Shown here: positions 8,368-15,326 of the stretch, piece after piece
How positions within the stretch are numbered: position 1 is the first letter of the stretch
How the letters are laid out: each line of letters starts with the position of its first letter
NCBI GenBank assembly: GCA_964653795.1
Contig: CAZZHO010000061.1
Coordinates: 1-25,272, forward strand
Source: JAWPMT01 sp964653795
GTDB taxonomy: Bacteria > Bacteroidota > Bacteroidia > Cytophagales > Cyclobacteriaceae
Length of the DNA: 25,272 bases
Direction: 5' to 3'
The notes under the pieces: model-generated
Databases searched by the model: none
Seen by the model: only the letters and a program-made list of their open reading frames with translations
What the model was told of the DNA's origin: nothing
Translations under genes and position numbers: made by a program

Positions 8368-8404
8368 ATCAGTCAGCCAAAATCAGTCAAATCAGTGCCA
8401 AAAA
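8368..8404 (-). promoter_or_regulatory. Direct repeats, candidate operator of the adjacent regulator
   Basis: ATCAGTCAGCCAAAA (8368-8382) and ATCAGTGCCAAAAA (8391-8404) are near-identical direct repeats starting 23 bp apart, about two helical turns, with a third partial ATCAGTCAA (8382-8390) between them. They lie 42-78 bp before the start codon. AraC-family response regulators commonly bind paired direct repeats, so the hybrid regulator encoded next door is the natural candidate to bind here. No Bacteroidota -7 box was found in this gap, so placement relative to the transcript start is unknown. Confidence 0.4.
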
Positions 8405-8469
8405 CAGCCAGACTGTTACATGATGAAGGATTGGCAAAATATGAAATACCATGTCAGGAATTGAAAAAA

Positions 8470-11244
8470 CTAAGAATGCATATAGTCAGAAGGGTTTTTA
8501 CCAAACCGGTTTTTGAAAGCATCCGTAAATCTTGAAGTCCTATCGAATCCGGACTTCAATGCAACCTCCTTTAATGTTGTGTAAACCTGCTTCTCCAATA
8601 GATTGAGTGCATTATGGAGTTTAATTTCTTGAATAAAAGCCAGAGGAGATAAACCCACTGTTCTCTTCAAATACCTCCTAAGACTACTTTCGCTCATCGA
8701 AACATGATCAGCAAGCATGACCACCGATAGCTGACTATCATCAATGTGCTGCTGAATGAGTTTCTCGAGTTTACCGAGCATGCCATCATCATAACTACTC
8801 AAATCGCTGCCACCTGACTCAATCCTGGTAGCTTTATTCTGAAGCAGGTTAGAGGCCCGAACTTTTAATTCATCTGGATTGAAAGGTTTTGTCAAATAAT
8901 CGTCTACACCCGTCCTCAATACAGTTATTTTGGTGCTATCTGTATCCAAAGCGGTTAGAATAATGATGGGGATATCACTCCATTTTTCTTCTTTTTTAAC
9001 TTCTCTAATCAAATTGAGTCCATCCATTCTCGGCATCATCATATCAGAAATAATGAGGTCCACCGATTCTGTCTTTCTGAGTCTCTCCAAGGCATCTTTT
9101 CCATCTCGGCACAAAACCAAATCATAGTCAAACTTTAAAATGCTCTCCATGTAGTCTCTCATGTCATCATTATCCTCTGCTAATAGCAACACCGGTTTGG
9201 TCTTAAGACGAGATTTATATAGCTCATACTCCAGAGATTCCTTCAGCACATGCTCATGTTCAGGTTTCAATGTTTCAGGTTGATCACACACTAACGTGGC
9301 GGGTAAGCTTACTATGAATCGACTGCCTATACCCACTTCACTTTCCACTTCTATAGCACCACTGTGCATTTCAATTACTTCCTTCGCCAATGACAAGCCG
9401 ATGCCGGTTCCACCAATTTTCGACTTGGTATCATCCTTCGATTGAAAGAACCTGTCAAATACAAACGGGAGGTCTTCTTTTGAAATACCTTCGCCTGTAT
9501 CTCGAATTACGACTTTTACCATTTCGGAAGAAGTCTCAAGTTCAACGGCAACCTCACCTTCAGTATGAGTGAATTTCAGAGCATTAGAAATCAAGTTTTC
9601 GAATAGCTGTCTGATTTTGGTTCCATCCAGGTCCATCCAAACGTCCTGTTCTACCTTCAAAGTCATTCTGATTTGATTTCTCCTGGCGAGGGAATCGAAG
9701 GCCGCGACGGTCGATTTCAAAATGTGGGATAGGTTGACGGTCGACCTTTGCAAGGTCAGACTTTTTCCCTCTACTCTGGAAAGGTCCAATATCTGAGATA
9801 CCAGGTTATTGAGCTGCTTCACATTCCTATCTGCCATCTGCAGATCCTTTCGGGACATCTCATCCCAATCTCGACGTTCGATAAGGCTTTGCAAGGGACC
9901 CTGCACCAATGTCAGGGGTGTTTTAAGCTCGTGGGAAACATTGACGAACCACCTCGTTTTGGTCTCTTCAGCCAATCTGATTTGCTCATTTTTGAGGGCT
10001 AGTTCTTTATTAGAGCGGGCTTTGAGACGCTGGCTTCGGAAAACTAACAGAGAGATAATACCTAAAAATCCAAGGCCTGCCAACAGGGCATTGCGTTGTG
10101 TAATTTGAGTATCTAATTTGGCTTCTTGTACTTGCAACTGCTGATCTTTCTGATCAGCCTGGTATTTTGTTTCCAGTTCCGCTATTTGTTGGGATTTTGA
10201 TGTCTCAAAAATGGAGTCTTTCAAAAGCTGATATTGTTCGTGAAATTCAAGTGCCTGTGCTATCTGGTTTGTAGATTTCATTGACAAATAAGCACCTTCC
10301 AGTGCCTCCAGTCGCTCAGCCTTCATTCCAAGAAAAAAGCTTTTGTCAATGGCTTCTTTAAAGAGAAGGCCAGCTTCTTTAAAATCACCACGCCGATAGT
10401 TGATATCTCCAAGCATATTCAAGGTATACACCAGAAAATAGCTGTCACCTACTTCAATGCTTCCAGCTCTGGCCGCCTCCAGTACATTTTCAGCCCTATC
10501 ATACTCTCCAAGAAAATACAAGGACTTGCCCTGGAAAGAAACCAACCCTACTGAATCTGGTTTTGTCAAATCCGAATATTCGAAGAAGATTAGCGCCTCA
10601 TCGAGGTATTCCAAAGCTTGTTGGTAATCGCCCAATTCAATATTCAGGTAAGCCAAATTTCCCGCAAGTTGAGAGCGATCTACATCGGTTACATAAGCAC
10701 GGCAGGCCTGGAAATAGGCCATTGCTTTTTCTAATTCTCCCATTGCGATGAAAGAAGTGGCTATATCGGAGTTCATTCCAAAAAAAGCTTCAGTCTTCAA
10801 ATCTTCATCCTCCAGGTCATCCCATTGTGCAAGGAACGATATGGCCATATCAATTACTTTATTGAATTCCCCAAGTCGACTGTATACAGCAACTATATTG
10901 TGACCTGCTATCACTTCAGCCTCCGTATATCCATACTGATTTGCCAGGGTATTGGCCCTCTCAAAATAGCTTAATGCCGAATCCATATTGGCCTTTTCAC
11001 CTTGATAATAATAGGTTCCTATATTATTAGTAGCATCAATCAAACCAGGAATATCACCTATGCTTTCAGCTTCTACCAAAGCCAGGTGCGCATATTTCCA
11101 CAATGAATCAAATTGACCATCGTCATGGAAAGATTCAGCGCGATCATTTAACTCCTTGACCTGCGGAGTTTGCGCGAAACTCAGCTGGAGACAAATTAAA
11201 AATTGGATTGAGATTACTGTAAATGACTTAATGGTAGTTGGCAT
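8470..11244 (-). CDS. Hybrid two-component system regulator (TPR sensor, histidine kinase, receiver, AraC HTH)
   Basis: A one-protein signalling system: a periplasmic sensor activates a cytoplasmic kinase, which phosphorylates an attached receiver that controls a DNA-binding domain. Parts: signal peptide (about 1-24, ending LSFAQ); TPR-type helical repeats (about 25-350) in place of the beta-propeller sensor of polysaccharide-utilisation regulators; coiled coil (about 350-380); transmembrane helix (about 385-400); HisKA with SHELKTPL (phospho-His438); GHKL ATPase with N box ENLISNALKF, DTGEGI, FDRFF and GGTGIGLSL; receiver (about 681-802) with acidic EDND, phospho-Asp734 in SDMMMPRMDG and a TKPF lysine; AraC-type HTH (about 825-924). 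The ATG at 11244 is preferred over the in-frame GTG at 11283, because a clean signal peptide starts there and an 11-nt leader motif shared with the next gene precedes it. It lies directly upstream of the 1834-residue surface-protein gene, its likely target. Confidence 0.93.
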   Translation of the reverse strand: MPTTIKSFTVISIQFLICLQLSFAQTPQVKELNDRAESFHDDGQFDSLWKYAHLALVEAESIGDIPGLIDATNNIGTYYYQGEKANMDSALSYFERANTLANQYGYTEAEVIAGHNIVAVYSRLGEFNKVIDMAISFLAQWDDLEDEDLKTEAFFGMNSDIATSFIAMGELEKAMAYFQACRAYVTDVDRSQLAGNLAYLNIELGDYQQALEYLDEALIFFEYSDLTKPDSVGLVSFQGKSLYFLGEYDRAENVLEAARAGSIEVGDSYFLVYTLNMLGDINYRRGDFKEAGLLFKEAIDKSFFLGMKAERLEALEGAYLSMKSTNQIAQALEFHEQYQLLKDSIFETSKSQQIAELETKYQADQKDQQLQVQEAKLDTQITQRNALLAGLGFLGIISLLVFRSQRLKARSNKELALKNEQIRLAEETKTRWFVNVSHELKTPLTLVQGPLQSLIERRDWDEMSRKDLQMADRNVKQLNNLVSQILDLSRVEGKSLTLQRSTVNLSHILKSTVAAFDSLARRNQIRMTLKVEQDVWMDLDGTKIRQLFENLISNALKFTHTEGEVAVELETSSEMVKVVIRDTGEGISKEDLPFVFDRFFQSKDDTKSKIGGTGIGLSLAKEVIEMHSGAIEVESEVGIGSRFIVSLPATLVCDQPETLKPEHEHVLKESLEYELYKSRLKTKPVLLLAEDNDDMRDYMESILKFDYDLVLCRDGKDALERLRKTESVDLIISDMMMPRMDGLNLIREVKKEEKWSDIPIIILTALDTDSTKITVLRTGVDDYLTKPFNPDELKVRASNLLQNKATRIESGGSDLSSYDDGMLGKLEKLIQQHIDDSQLSVVMLADHVSMSESSLRRYLKRTVGLSPLAFIQEIKLHNALNLLEKQVYTTLKEVALKSGFDRTSRFTDAFKNRFGKNPSDYMHS

Positions 11245-11318
11245 CTGGGCAATTGATTGAATATCAAAGCTTGTGCAATTCACTTTTCCATTTCTGTCAT
11301 CTTTCTTTCTGATCTTGA

Positions 11319-11326
11319 CAAAGGTA
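11319..11326 (-). promoter_or_regulatory. Candidate -7 promoter box of the hybrid regulator gene
   Basis: Read leftward, this is TACCTTTG, an exact match to the Bacteroidota -7 consensus TAnnTTTG. A T-rich stretch stands about 19 bp upstream in place of a clear TTG -33 element. The implied transcript would start near 11312, giving a 5' leader of roughly 68 nt before the ATG at 11244. Confidence 0.45.
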
Positions 11327-11384
11327 GGCCGAGAGAAAGCGAAAACTAAAAATACCTTCTAATCATCGCCATGAGTAAAATAGT

Positions 11385-11412
11385 AGGCAACCCTCAGAAT
11401 GAAGGGCTGCCT
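11385..11412 (-). terminator. Hairpin terminator, copy 2 of the 3' module
   Basis: A 10-bp stem (11385-11394 with 11403-11412) with one position that pairs only as G-U on the minus-strand transcript, followed leftward by a moderately T-rich stretch. It is related to the terminator at 2685-2708: both contain a GCAGCCCT-like arm. It would end transcription coming from the right before the hybrid regulator's own promoter. Confidence 0.6.
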
Positions 11413-11512
11413 AGTTGTTGTAGATGTTAAGTAAAGTATGTAGGAAGCGGAGACAACCTTTACTTCTTGGTTGTCTCCATCCATCCTACTCGGAAAGCCG
11501 CCACAGCTTCAT
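11413..11512 (-). ncRNA. Structured 3'-UTR element, copy 2
   Basis: It has the same architecture as the element at 2709-2810: the linker GTTGTTGTAGATGT, an outer 6-bp stem (11440-11445 with 11484-11489), a 3-nt step, and an inner perfect 10-bp stem (11449-11458 with 11469-11478). A segment with AAGCYGCCAYAGCTT-like sequence follows on the side towards the upstream gene. The inner-stem sequence differs from copy 1 on both arms, so pairing is kept while bases change. In this copy the only gene remnant directly upstream is the relic MBG fragment at 11569. Confidence 0.5.
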
Positions 11513-11568
11513 CTTTGATATTTTCTACAAATCCTTTAGGATTCTCTAAAAATGGAATATTCTCCCAC

Positions 11569-11682
11569 CTAATCAGTTAGTTCGCCGGTAGTGGAAGCAG
11601 CTGGCAACATATCCAAATCTGCTTCCGAATCACCACCGACTAAGCCGCTATGGCTTAGTGTCAAGGTCGGGTTATTCACATA
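11569..11682 (-). pseudogene. Relic of an MBG-repeat surface-protein gene
   Basis: The minus strand from about 11682 to a TAG at 11571-11569 reads VNNPTLTLSHSGLVGGDSEA and continues ADLDMLPAASTTGELTD. This follows the core of an MBG unit almost position by position (NP.LT..YSGFVNG..EADL...P.AST), as seen in the intact repeats of the two giant genes here. It has no sorting domain, no conserved YG motif before the NP, and the open frame upstream ends after about 20 more codons at an in-frame TGA. I read it as the surviving piece of a third surface-protein gene whose 3' module (11385-11512) still follows it. A chance match or a short expressed peptide (possible start at two Met codons near 11716) is the alternative. 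Confidence 0.4.
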
Positions 11683-11880
11683 ATAATATCTTCTATAGCA
11701 ACTAGTTATTATCATCATAATAATTGCACTCAAACGGATCTTTCATGGCCGGATGATTGATTTTACATACATTCTGATAGGCTGTAATCTGCATAAAACC
11801 TGTCCCTCAATTGTAACCTTGCTGCGATTGATCATTGAATACCATAATTGAAGGTTAGGAATTGTATTTACAAGCAAATT
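11683..11880. other. Non-coding spacer after the G8 protein gene
   Basis: About 200 bp of AT-rich sequence between the stop of the G8 protein gene and the MBG relic. I see no terminator hairpin, promoter box or convincing gene. A 30-codon minus-strand frame (MQITAYQNVC...) is too short to support. Transcripts of the G8 operon may therefore run on to the terminator at 11385. Confidence 0.4.
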
Positions 11881-14805
11881 CTAGTTCTCAAAAATCCTTA
11901 GTACCGTATTTTCATAAAGTGGGTCATCCTCACCATCACCTTCTCTGCTTTGCCATACCCCTCCTCTCATCTTTACCCAAATCATATTATTTGTATTGTC
12001 CTGCCAAAACGTAGCTCCATTCGAATCTATGACCTCCTCCCTGCTGCCTAAAGGGCTATACAGCTCAAAGAACCCCGTATATCTCCTTCTCATTTCAACA
12101 GTGGCCTCTTGCCGTCCATCAAAAGGAACCCCTACCACCATTTGATCATCTTGACTCATCATATTTTCTATTTCCATAGAAAAATCTGTTGGGTAACCAT
12201 ATTCCGTGGTAGCAGAAGGAAAGTCCAACAAATAGATAGCTTCAGGAACAGCGGCAAAATCTCTCATGTGGTTGAGTCCCCAATCAGGCTCTGCATTAGA
12301 GACATTCCACGACCCCACCTCTACAAACTCGTCATTGAATCTCTTTATGTCTACCTCCCACAAATCAAGAAAAGGCCTGTTTTGAGGAAGATTGTCGCCT
12401 TCACCATATAAAACAAATGCGCGGACACCATAAAATGGTCCTGGCACACTCACGCCACCTGATCCATCCTCAAGTGCAACAACATCCTTACCATGGGTTA
12501 AAAAAGGATCATCATATACAAGGTAGTTTCCAGGTGGCCCCCAGTAGCCGTGTGGATCCCATAACGCACTGGCCAAGGTATAATAATTGTAAAATGATGC
12601 CAGCTTGACCCCAGGGTGAGAATCAATTATCAAATTATTTTCATTTCTTATGGTCCCCTTTTCTACAGCCCGTGTATAGAAATCACCTGTCCCAAAGACA
12701 CCACTTCTATCATTTCGTTCAAGTTGAAAGTTGATTACAATATTGTGCCTTATAGAGAAAGTTGAGTGATAGGTCGCAAAAGCAGTGGGGGCTGCATTGC
12801 TGAAAAAGAAAAAGTAATCGGCATTTTCAGGCCTCCCGGTACCATTCATCATATGGTTCAAACTAGTACCGACTACAAGACTTCTTTCTATCACCCCCTG
12901 GTCGCCGGACCCAGCAAAAAACCGCCCACAATTGTCCGCAGATACCACCCCATAGTTATCAGGCCAGGCTGCCCGATCCCAAAAACCATTACCAGTGTTT
13001 TTCCACGTCTTATAATTACTTAAAGAAAACCTCCTTAGATTGCTAAAAGGCCATTCCACTTCACGACCATCCGTCGTGGACAAGTATTGGACATTCCTGG
13101 TGTTACCTTCATTATCTATTTCTGGATTATCTAAGTGGAACCCAGCCATCTGGTTAGAATGTGCCGTGTTGTTATCAAATTCTCCGAATTTCAATCTATT
13201 AGGTCTTAGTAATAATCCATCTTCACCTAAGACACTCATACTTTCTCCCCATGGCTGAATTGGGAAAGCCAGCCAAAACCCAAAAGTCTGACAGTCTCCA
13301 GCAATATTATTGGTAACGACATTGTCCGGGTTGCTTATCCAAAAACCTGAAGACCCTCTCTCCCCAATTTCATGTTGTTTAAGTTCAGTTCCCCAAGCAG
13401 GATTTCTAACGTGATAGACCAAATTTCCATCAATCACATTTCTTCTTTCCACCGCATCTTCGGTAAATATGCCATGCCCCTTTACATCAAAAACAATATT
13501 GTTTTGCACCAAAACCCCATTCGTACCATGTATAACAATGCCTCTATTTTCAGAGGAGTTGATCACGCTATTTCTAAGGTACTGCCCCTCAGCATCTTGT
13601 AGGGTGGCAGTACCTTCATAGCTTAGCATATGCCAGTGGAAAGGATATCTTCTAATCATACCTCTCTGACCTGCTCGTCTAAACTCTACCCCACTCACAT
13701 GTGCGGTGGCTCCAGGCATAATCATGGTATGAACACCAAAGCCCTCATTATTCCAAAGGTCGTCATCCGGCGCCTGGATTATGATATTCCTTGATAATCG
13801 AGCTACTACTGCTCGCTCATCCAAAACAAGTGGAGTACGTGCAGTATCTACGTCCTCCAGAGGAGGTACTACAAGATCAGAAGAAACGGGGCTCATTCCT
13901 TGATTCGTAGCATATTGGAGCCTGCCCCAACGGTGTGCGTTTAAAACTTCAGTAAGTTCGATTACATCACCCTCTACAGCCGAAATAGAAGTTCTCTGAG
14001 TAATGGATGCACCGTAACCAGCTTCGTAGAAATCTGTAGGGGATATCAGCACCTCATCTCCTACTTTCCAATCAACACTTTGATCCAAAATCAATGAGGT
14101 GGCTCCAGCCTCTGCATGCTCATCTATTTTTGTCCAGGTAACATTCGAAACTTCTCCATGCAACTCCAGATGTCCACCCATAACCATAATGCCCCTTGTA
14201 CCCATTTTTATACTGTCCTGGGACATATCTCTATCATTTAAGGTAATCAGGGCCTGAAATTCATGTGGATTAGTCTCACTTCCAATAGCGAAGGTGCCAC
14301 CCTTGATTAATATCCATTCACTTGTCAATGAAAGATCTCTTTGATCAAACTCCAGTCTCCCTTCAATGGTCAGTCCGCCTAATTCCGGAGTATCTTCATC
14401 AAGTATCATTAAGGTATTGGCTGGAATGGTTATATCATCACCTGCTACAGGCTTGCCGCTAGGCCATGAAGCAGGGTCTGACCATAGCAGGGCTTCCACT
14501 GGAGACTGTTCAACAAAGTGTGTGATGCCGGAATAATCGAAAAACTCACACCCTACCCTTTTCACTTTTGCCCTGTAGTAAACAGGAAAGCTGGTAAGAG
14601 TAGCGGTATATGTACTCTCTGTTTCACCATCAAGCTCGTTCCATTCCTCCCCGTCAGAAGATAATTCCCACTGAATTTCGCCTGTGTAGTCACTGAGTTG
14701 AAGGTTCACCTTGTCCCCAGAATTGACGACAATTGCATCCTGCGAGAAGAGTTTGTTTGAAATAAGAGTAATTACAAGAAGGGTTCTCAATCTGTAGGCT
14801 CTCAT
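11881..14805 (-). CDS. Secreted G8-domain / parallel beta-helix protein (CEMIP/TMEM2-like)
   Basis: A 974-residue exported protein related to the G8-domain family that includes the animal hyaluronan-processing proteins CEMIP and TMEM2. Parts: signal peptide (1-22, ending LFSQ); Ig-like adaptor (about 25-95; IQWELSSDG, YYRAKVKR); G8 domain (about 105-300; DPASWPSGK, DDITIPAN, GGLTIEGRLEF); a right-handed beta-helix with the family's YPFHWH motif near residue 388 and repeated NNI/GNLVYH turns; and a beta-rich C-terminal part ending in DDPLYENTVLRIFEN. There is no T9SS sorting domain at the C-terminus, unlike the other large secreted proteins here. Its ATG overlaps the TGA of the preceding small gene (ATGA), so translation is probably coupled. 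A polysaccharide-binding or -cleaving role is reasonable from the family; hyaluronan specificity is not shown. Confidence 0.85.
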   Translation of the reverse strand: MRAYRLRTLLVITLISNKLFSQDAIVVNSGDKVNLQLSDYTGEIQWELSSDGEEWNELDGETESTYTATLTSFPVYYRAKVKRVGCEFFDYSGITHFVEQSPVEALLWSDPASWPSGKPVAGDDITIPANTLMILDEDTPELGGLTIEGRLEFDQRDLSLTSEWILIKGGTFAIGSETNPHEFQALITLNDRDMSQDSIKMGTRGIMVMGGHLELHGEVSNVTWTKIDEHAEAGATSLILDQSVDWKVGDEVLISPTDFYEAGYGASITQRTSISAVEGDVIELTEVLNAHRWGRLQYATNQGMSPVSSDLVVPPLEDVDTARTPLVLDERAVVARLSRNIIIQAPDDDLWNNEGFGVHTMIMPGATAHVSGVEFRRAGQRGMIRRYPFHWHMLSYEGTATLQDAEGQYLRNSVINSSENRGIVIHGTNGVLVQNNIVFDVKGHGIFTEDAVERRNVIDGNLVYHVRNPAWGTELKQHEIGERGSSGFWISNPDNVVTNNIAGDCQTFGFWLAFPIQPWGESMSVLGEDGLLLRPNRLKFGEFDNNTAHSNQMAGFHLDNPEIDNEGNTRNVQYLSTTDGREVEWPFSNLRRFSLSNYKTWKNTGNGFWDRAAWPDNYGVVSADNCGRFFAGSGDQGVIERSLVVGTSLNHMMNGTGRPENADYFFFFSNAAPTAFATYHSTFSIRHNIVINFQLERNDRSGVFGTGDFYTRAVEKGTIRNENNLIIDSHPGVKLASFYNYYTLASALWDPHGYWGPPGNYLVYDDPFLTHGKDVVALEDGSGGVSVPGPFYGVRAFVLYGEGDNLPQNRPFLDLWEVDIKRFNDEFVEVGSWNVSNAEPDWGLNHMRDFAAVPEAIYLLDFPSATTEYGYPTDFSMEIENMMSQDDQMVVGVPFDGRQEATVEMRRRYTGFFELYSPLGSREEVIDSNGATFWQDNTNNMIWVKMRGGVWQSREGDGEDDPLYENTVLRIFEN

Positions 14806-15182
14806 CTGATACTGATCTTGGTGACATCAAAACTTTCCTTACTTATTATCCTGAGGACATATATGCCATGTCTCAATTGTGATGTGGATATTCTAGTGGT
14901 CTCACCAGTTATCTGCCTTTCTTCTACTACCCTGCCAAAGAGGTCAATCAAGTAAAGTTTCGGAGCAGTCACTGTCAGCCCTTTGCTCCTAATCGTTAAT
15001 AAATTTCCATGGTGGTCAAAATACACTCCAAACAATTCATCACCATCCGTAACTGATAGAATAGGACATTCCTGTCCTTGAGTAATATTCACTTTTATCT
15101 CGTGAGTTCGCTGACCGAATGCTTTATCGGTAATAGAAAAAAAGCACAAAGCAAGTGCGATTAAACGGGAGTAGATATTCAT
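14802..15182 (-). CDS. Small secreted protein with a T9SS-type C-terminal sorting domain
   Basis: A 126-residue protein with a signal peptide (1-23, ending AFGQ), a short beta-rich segment (about 25-72), and a C-terminal half shaped like a T9SS type A sorting domain: LYLIDLFGRVVEERQI, then STSQLRHGIYVLRI and a basic final strand KISIR. The usual YPNP entry motif is absent, so the domain is complete in its last strands but atypical at its start. The TGA stop overlaps the ATG of the G8 protein gene (ATGA), which suggests fixed stoichiometry or a shared complex. It could be a surface anchor or chaperone for the G8 protein, or the displaced tail of an ancestor in which both were one chain. Both readings are inference. 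A candidate promoter lies just upstream, divergent from the TPR/HTH regulator gene. Confidence 0.75.
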   Translation of the reverse strand: MNIYSRLIALALCFFSITDKAFGQRTHEIKVNITQGQECPILSVTDGDELFGVYFDHHGNLLTIRSKGLTVTAPKLYLIDLFGRVVEERQITGETTRISTSQLRHGIYVLRIISKESFDVTKISIR

Positions 15183-15204
15183 TTTGCGATGATCTTAGGA
15201 AAGT

Positions 15205-15234
15205 CAAATATGCTGAATAGCTTACCTGAACCAA
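15205..15234 (-). promoter_or_regulatory. Candidate promoter of the G8 operon
   Basis: Read leftward, CATATTTG (15212-15205) matches the Bacteroidota -7 box TAnnTTTG at all but the first base, and a TTG (15234-15232) lies 19 bp upstream as the -33 element. It would give a very short leader before the ATG at 15182. It is in the 144-bp gap shared with the divergent regulator gene. Confidence 0.35.
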
Positions 15235-15326
15235 TAAATTAGCCCGTCTACTAATTGTCTACACATGCCTATATTTTTTTCGAAATAAGCTTCCTTTAGC
15301 GGAGTATATCTTTTTAATAATCACGA

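Noticed and set aside
11245..11283. GTG at 11283 as the start of the hybrid regulator
   Set aside because: It would add 13 residues before a complete signal peptide and places the start only about 29 nt after the predicted transcript start. ATG 11244 with the shared leader motif is better supported.
11489..11604. Minus-strand frame LIRWENIPFLENPKGFVENI... as a small protein
   Set aside because: It has protein-like composition, but has no start codon, is bounded by stops about 38 codons apart, and overlaps the structured 3' element, which explains the conservation better.
15240..15326. Promoter for the TPR/HTH regulator gene
   Set aside because: A TATATTTT stretch resembles the -7 box, but no TTG lies at the right distance. 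Not strong enough to annotate.
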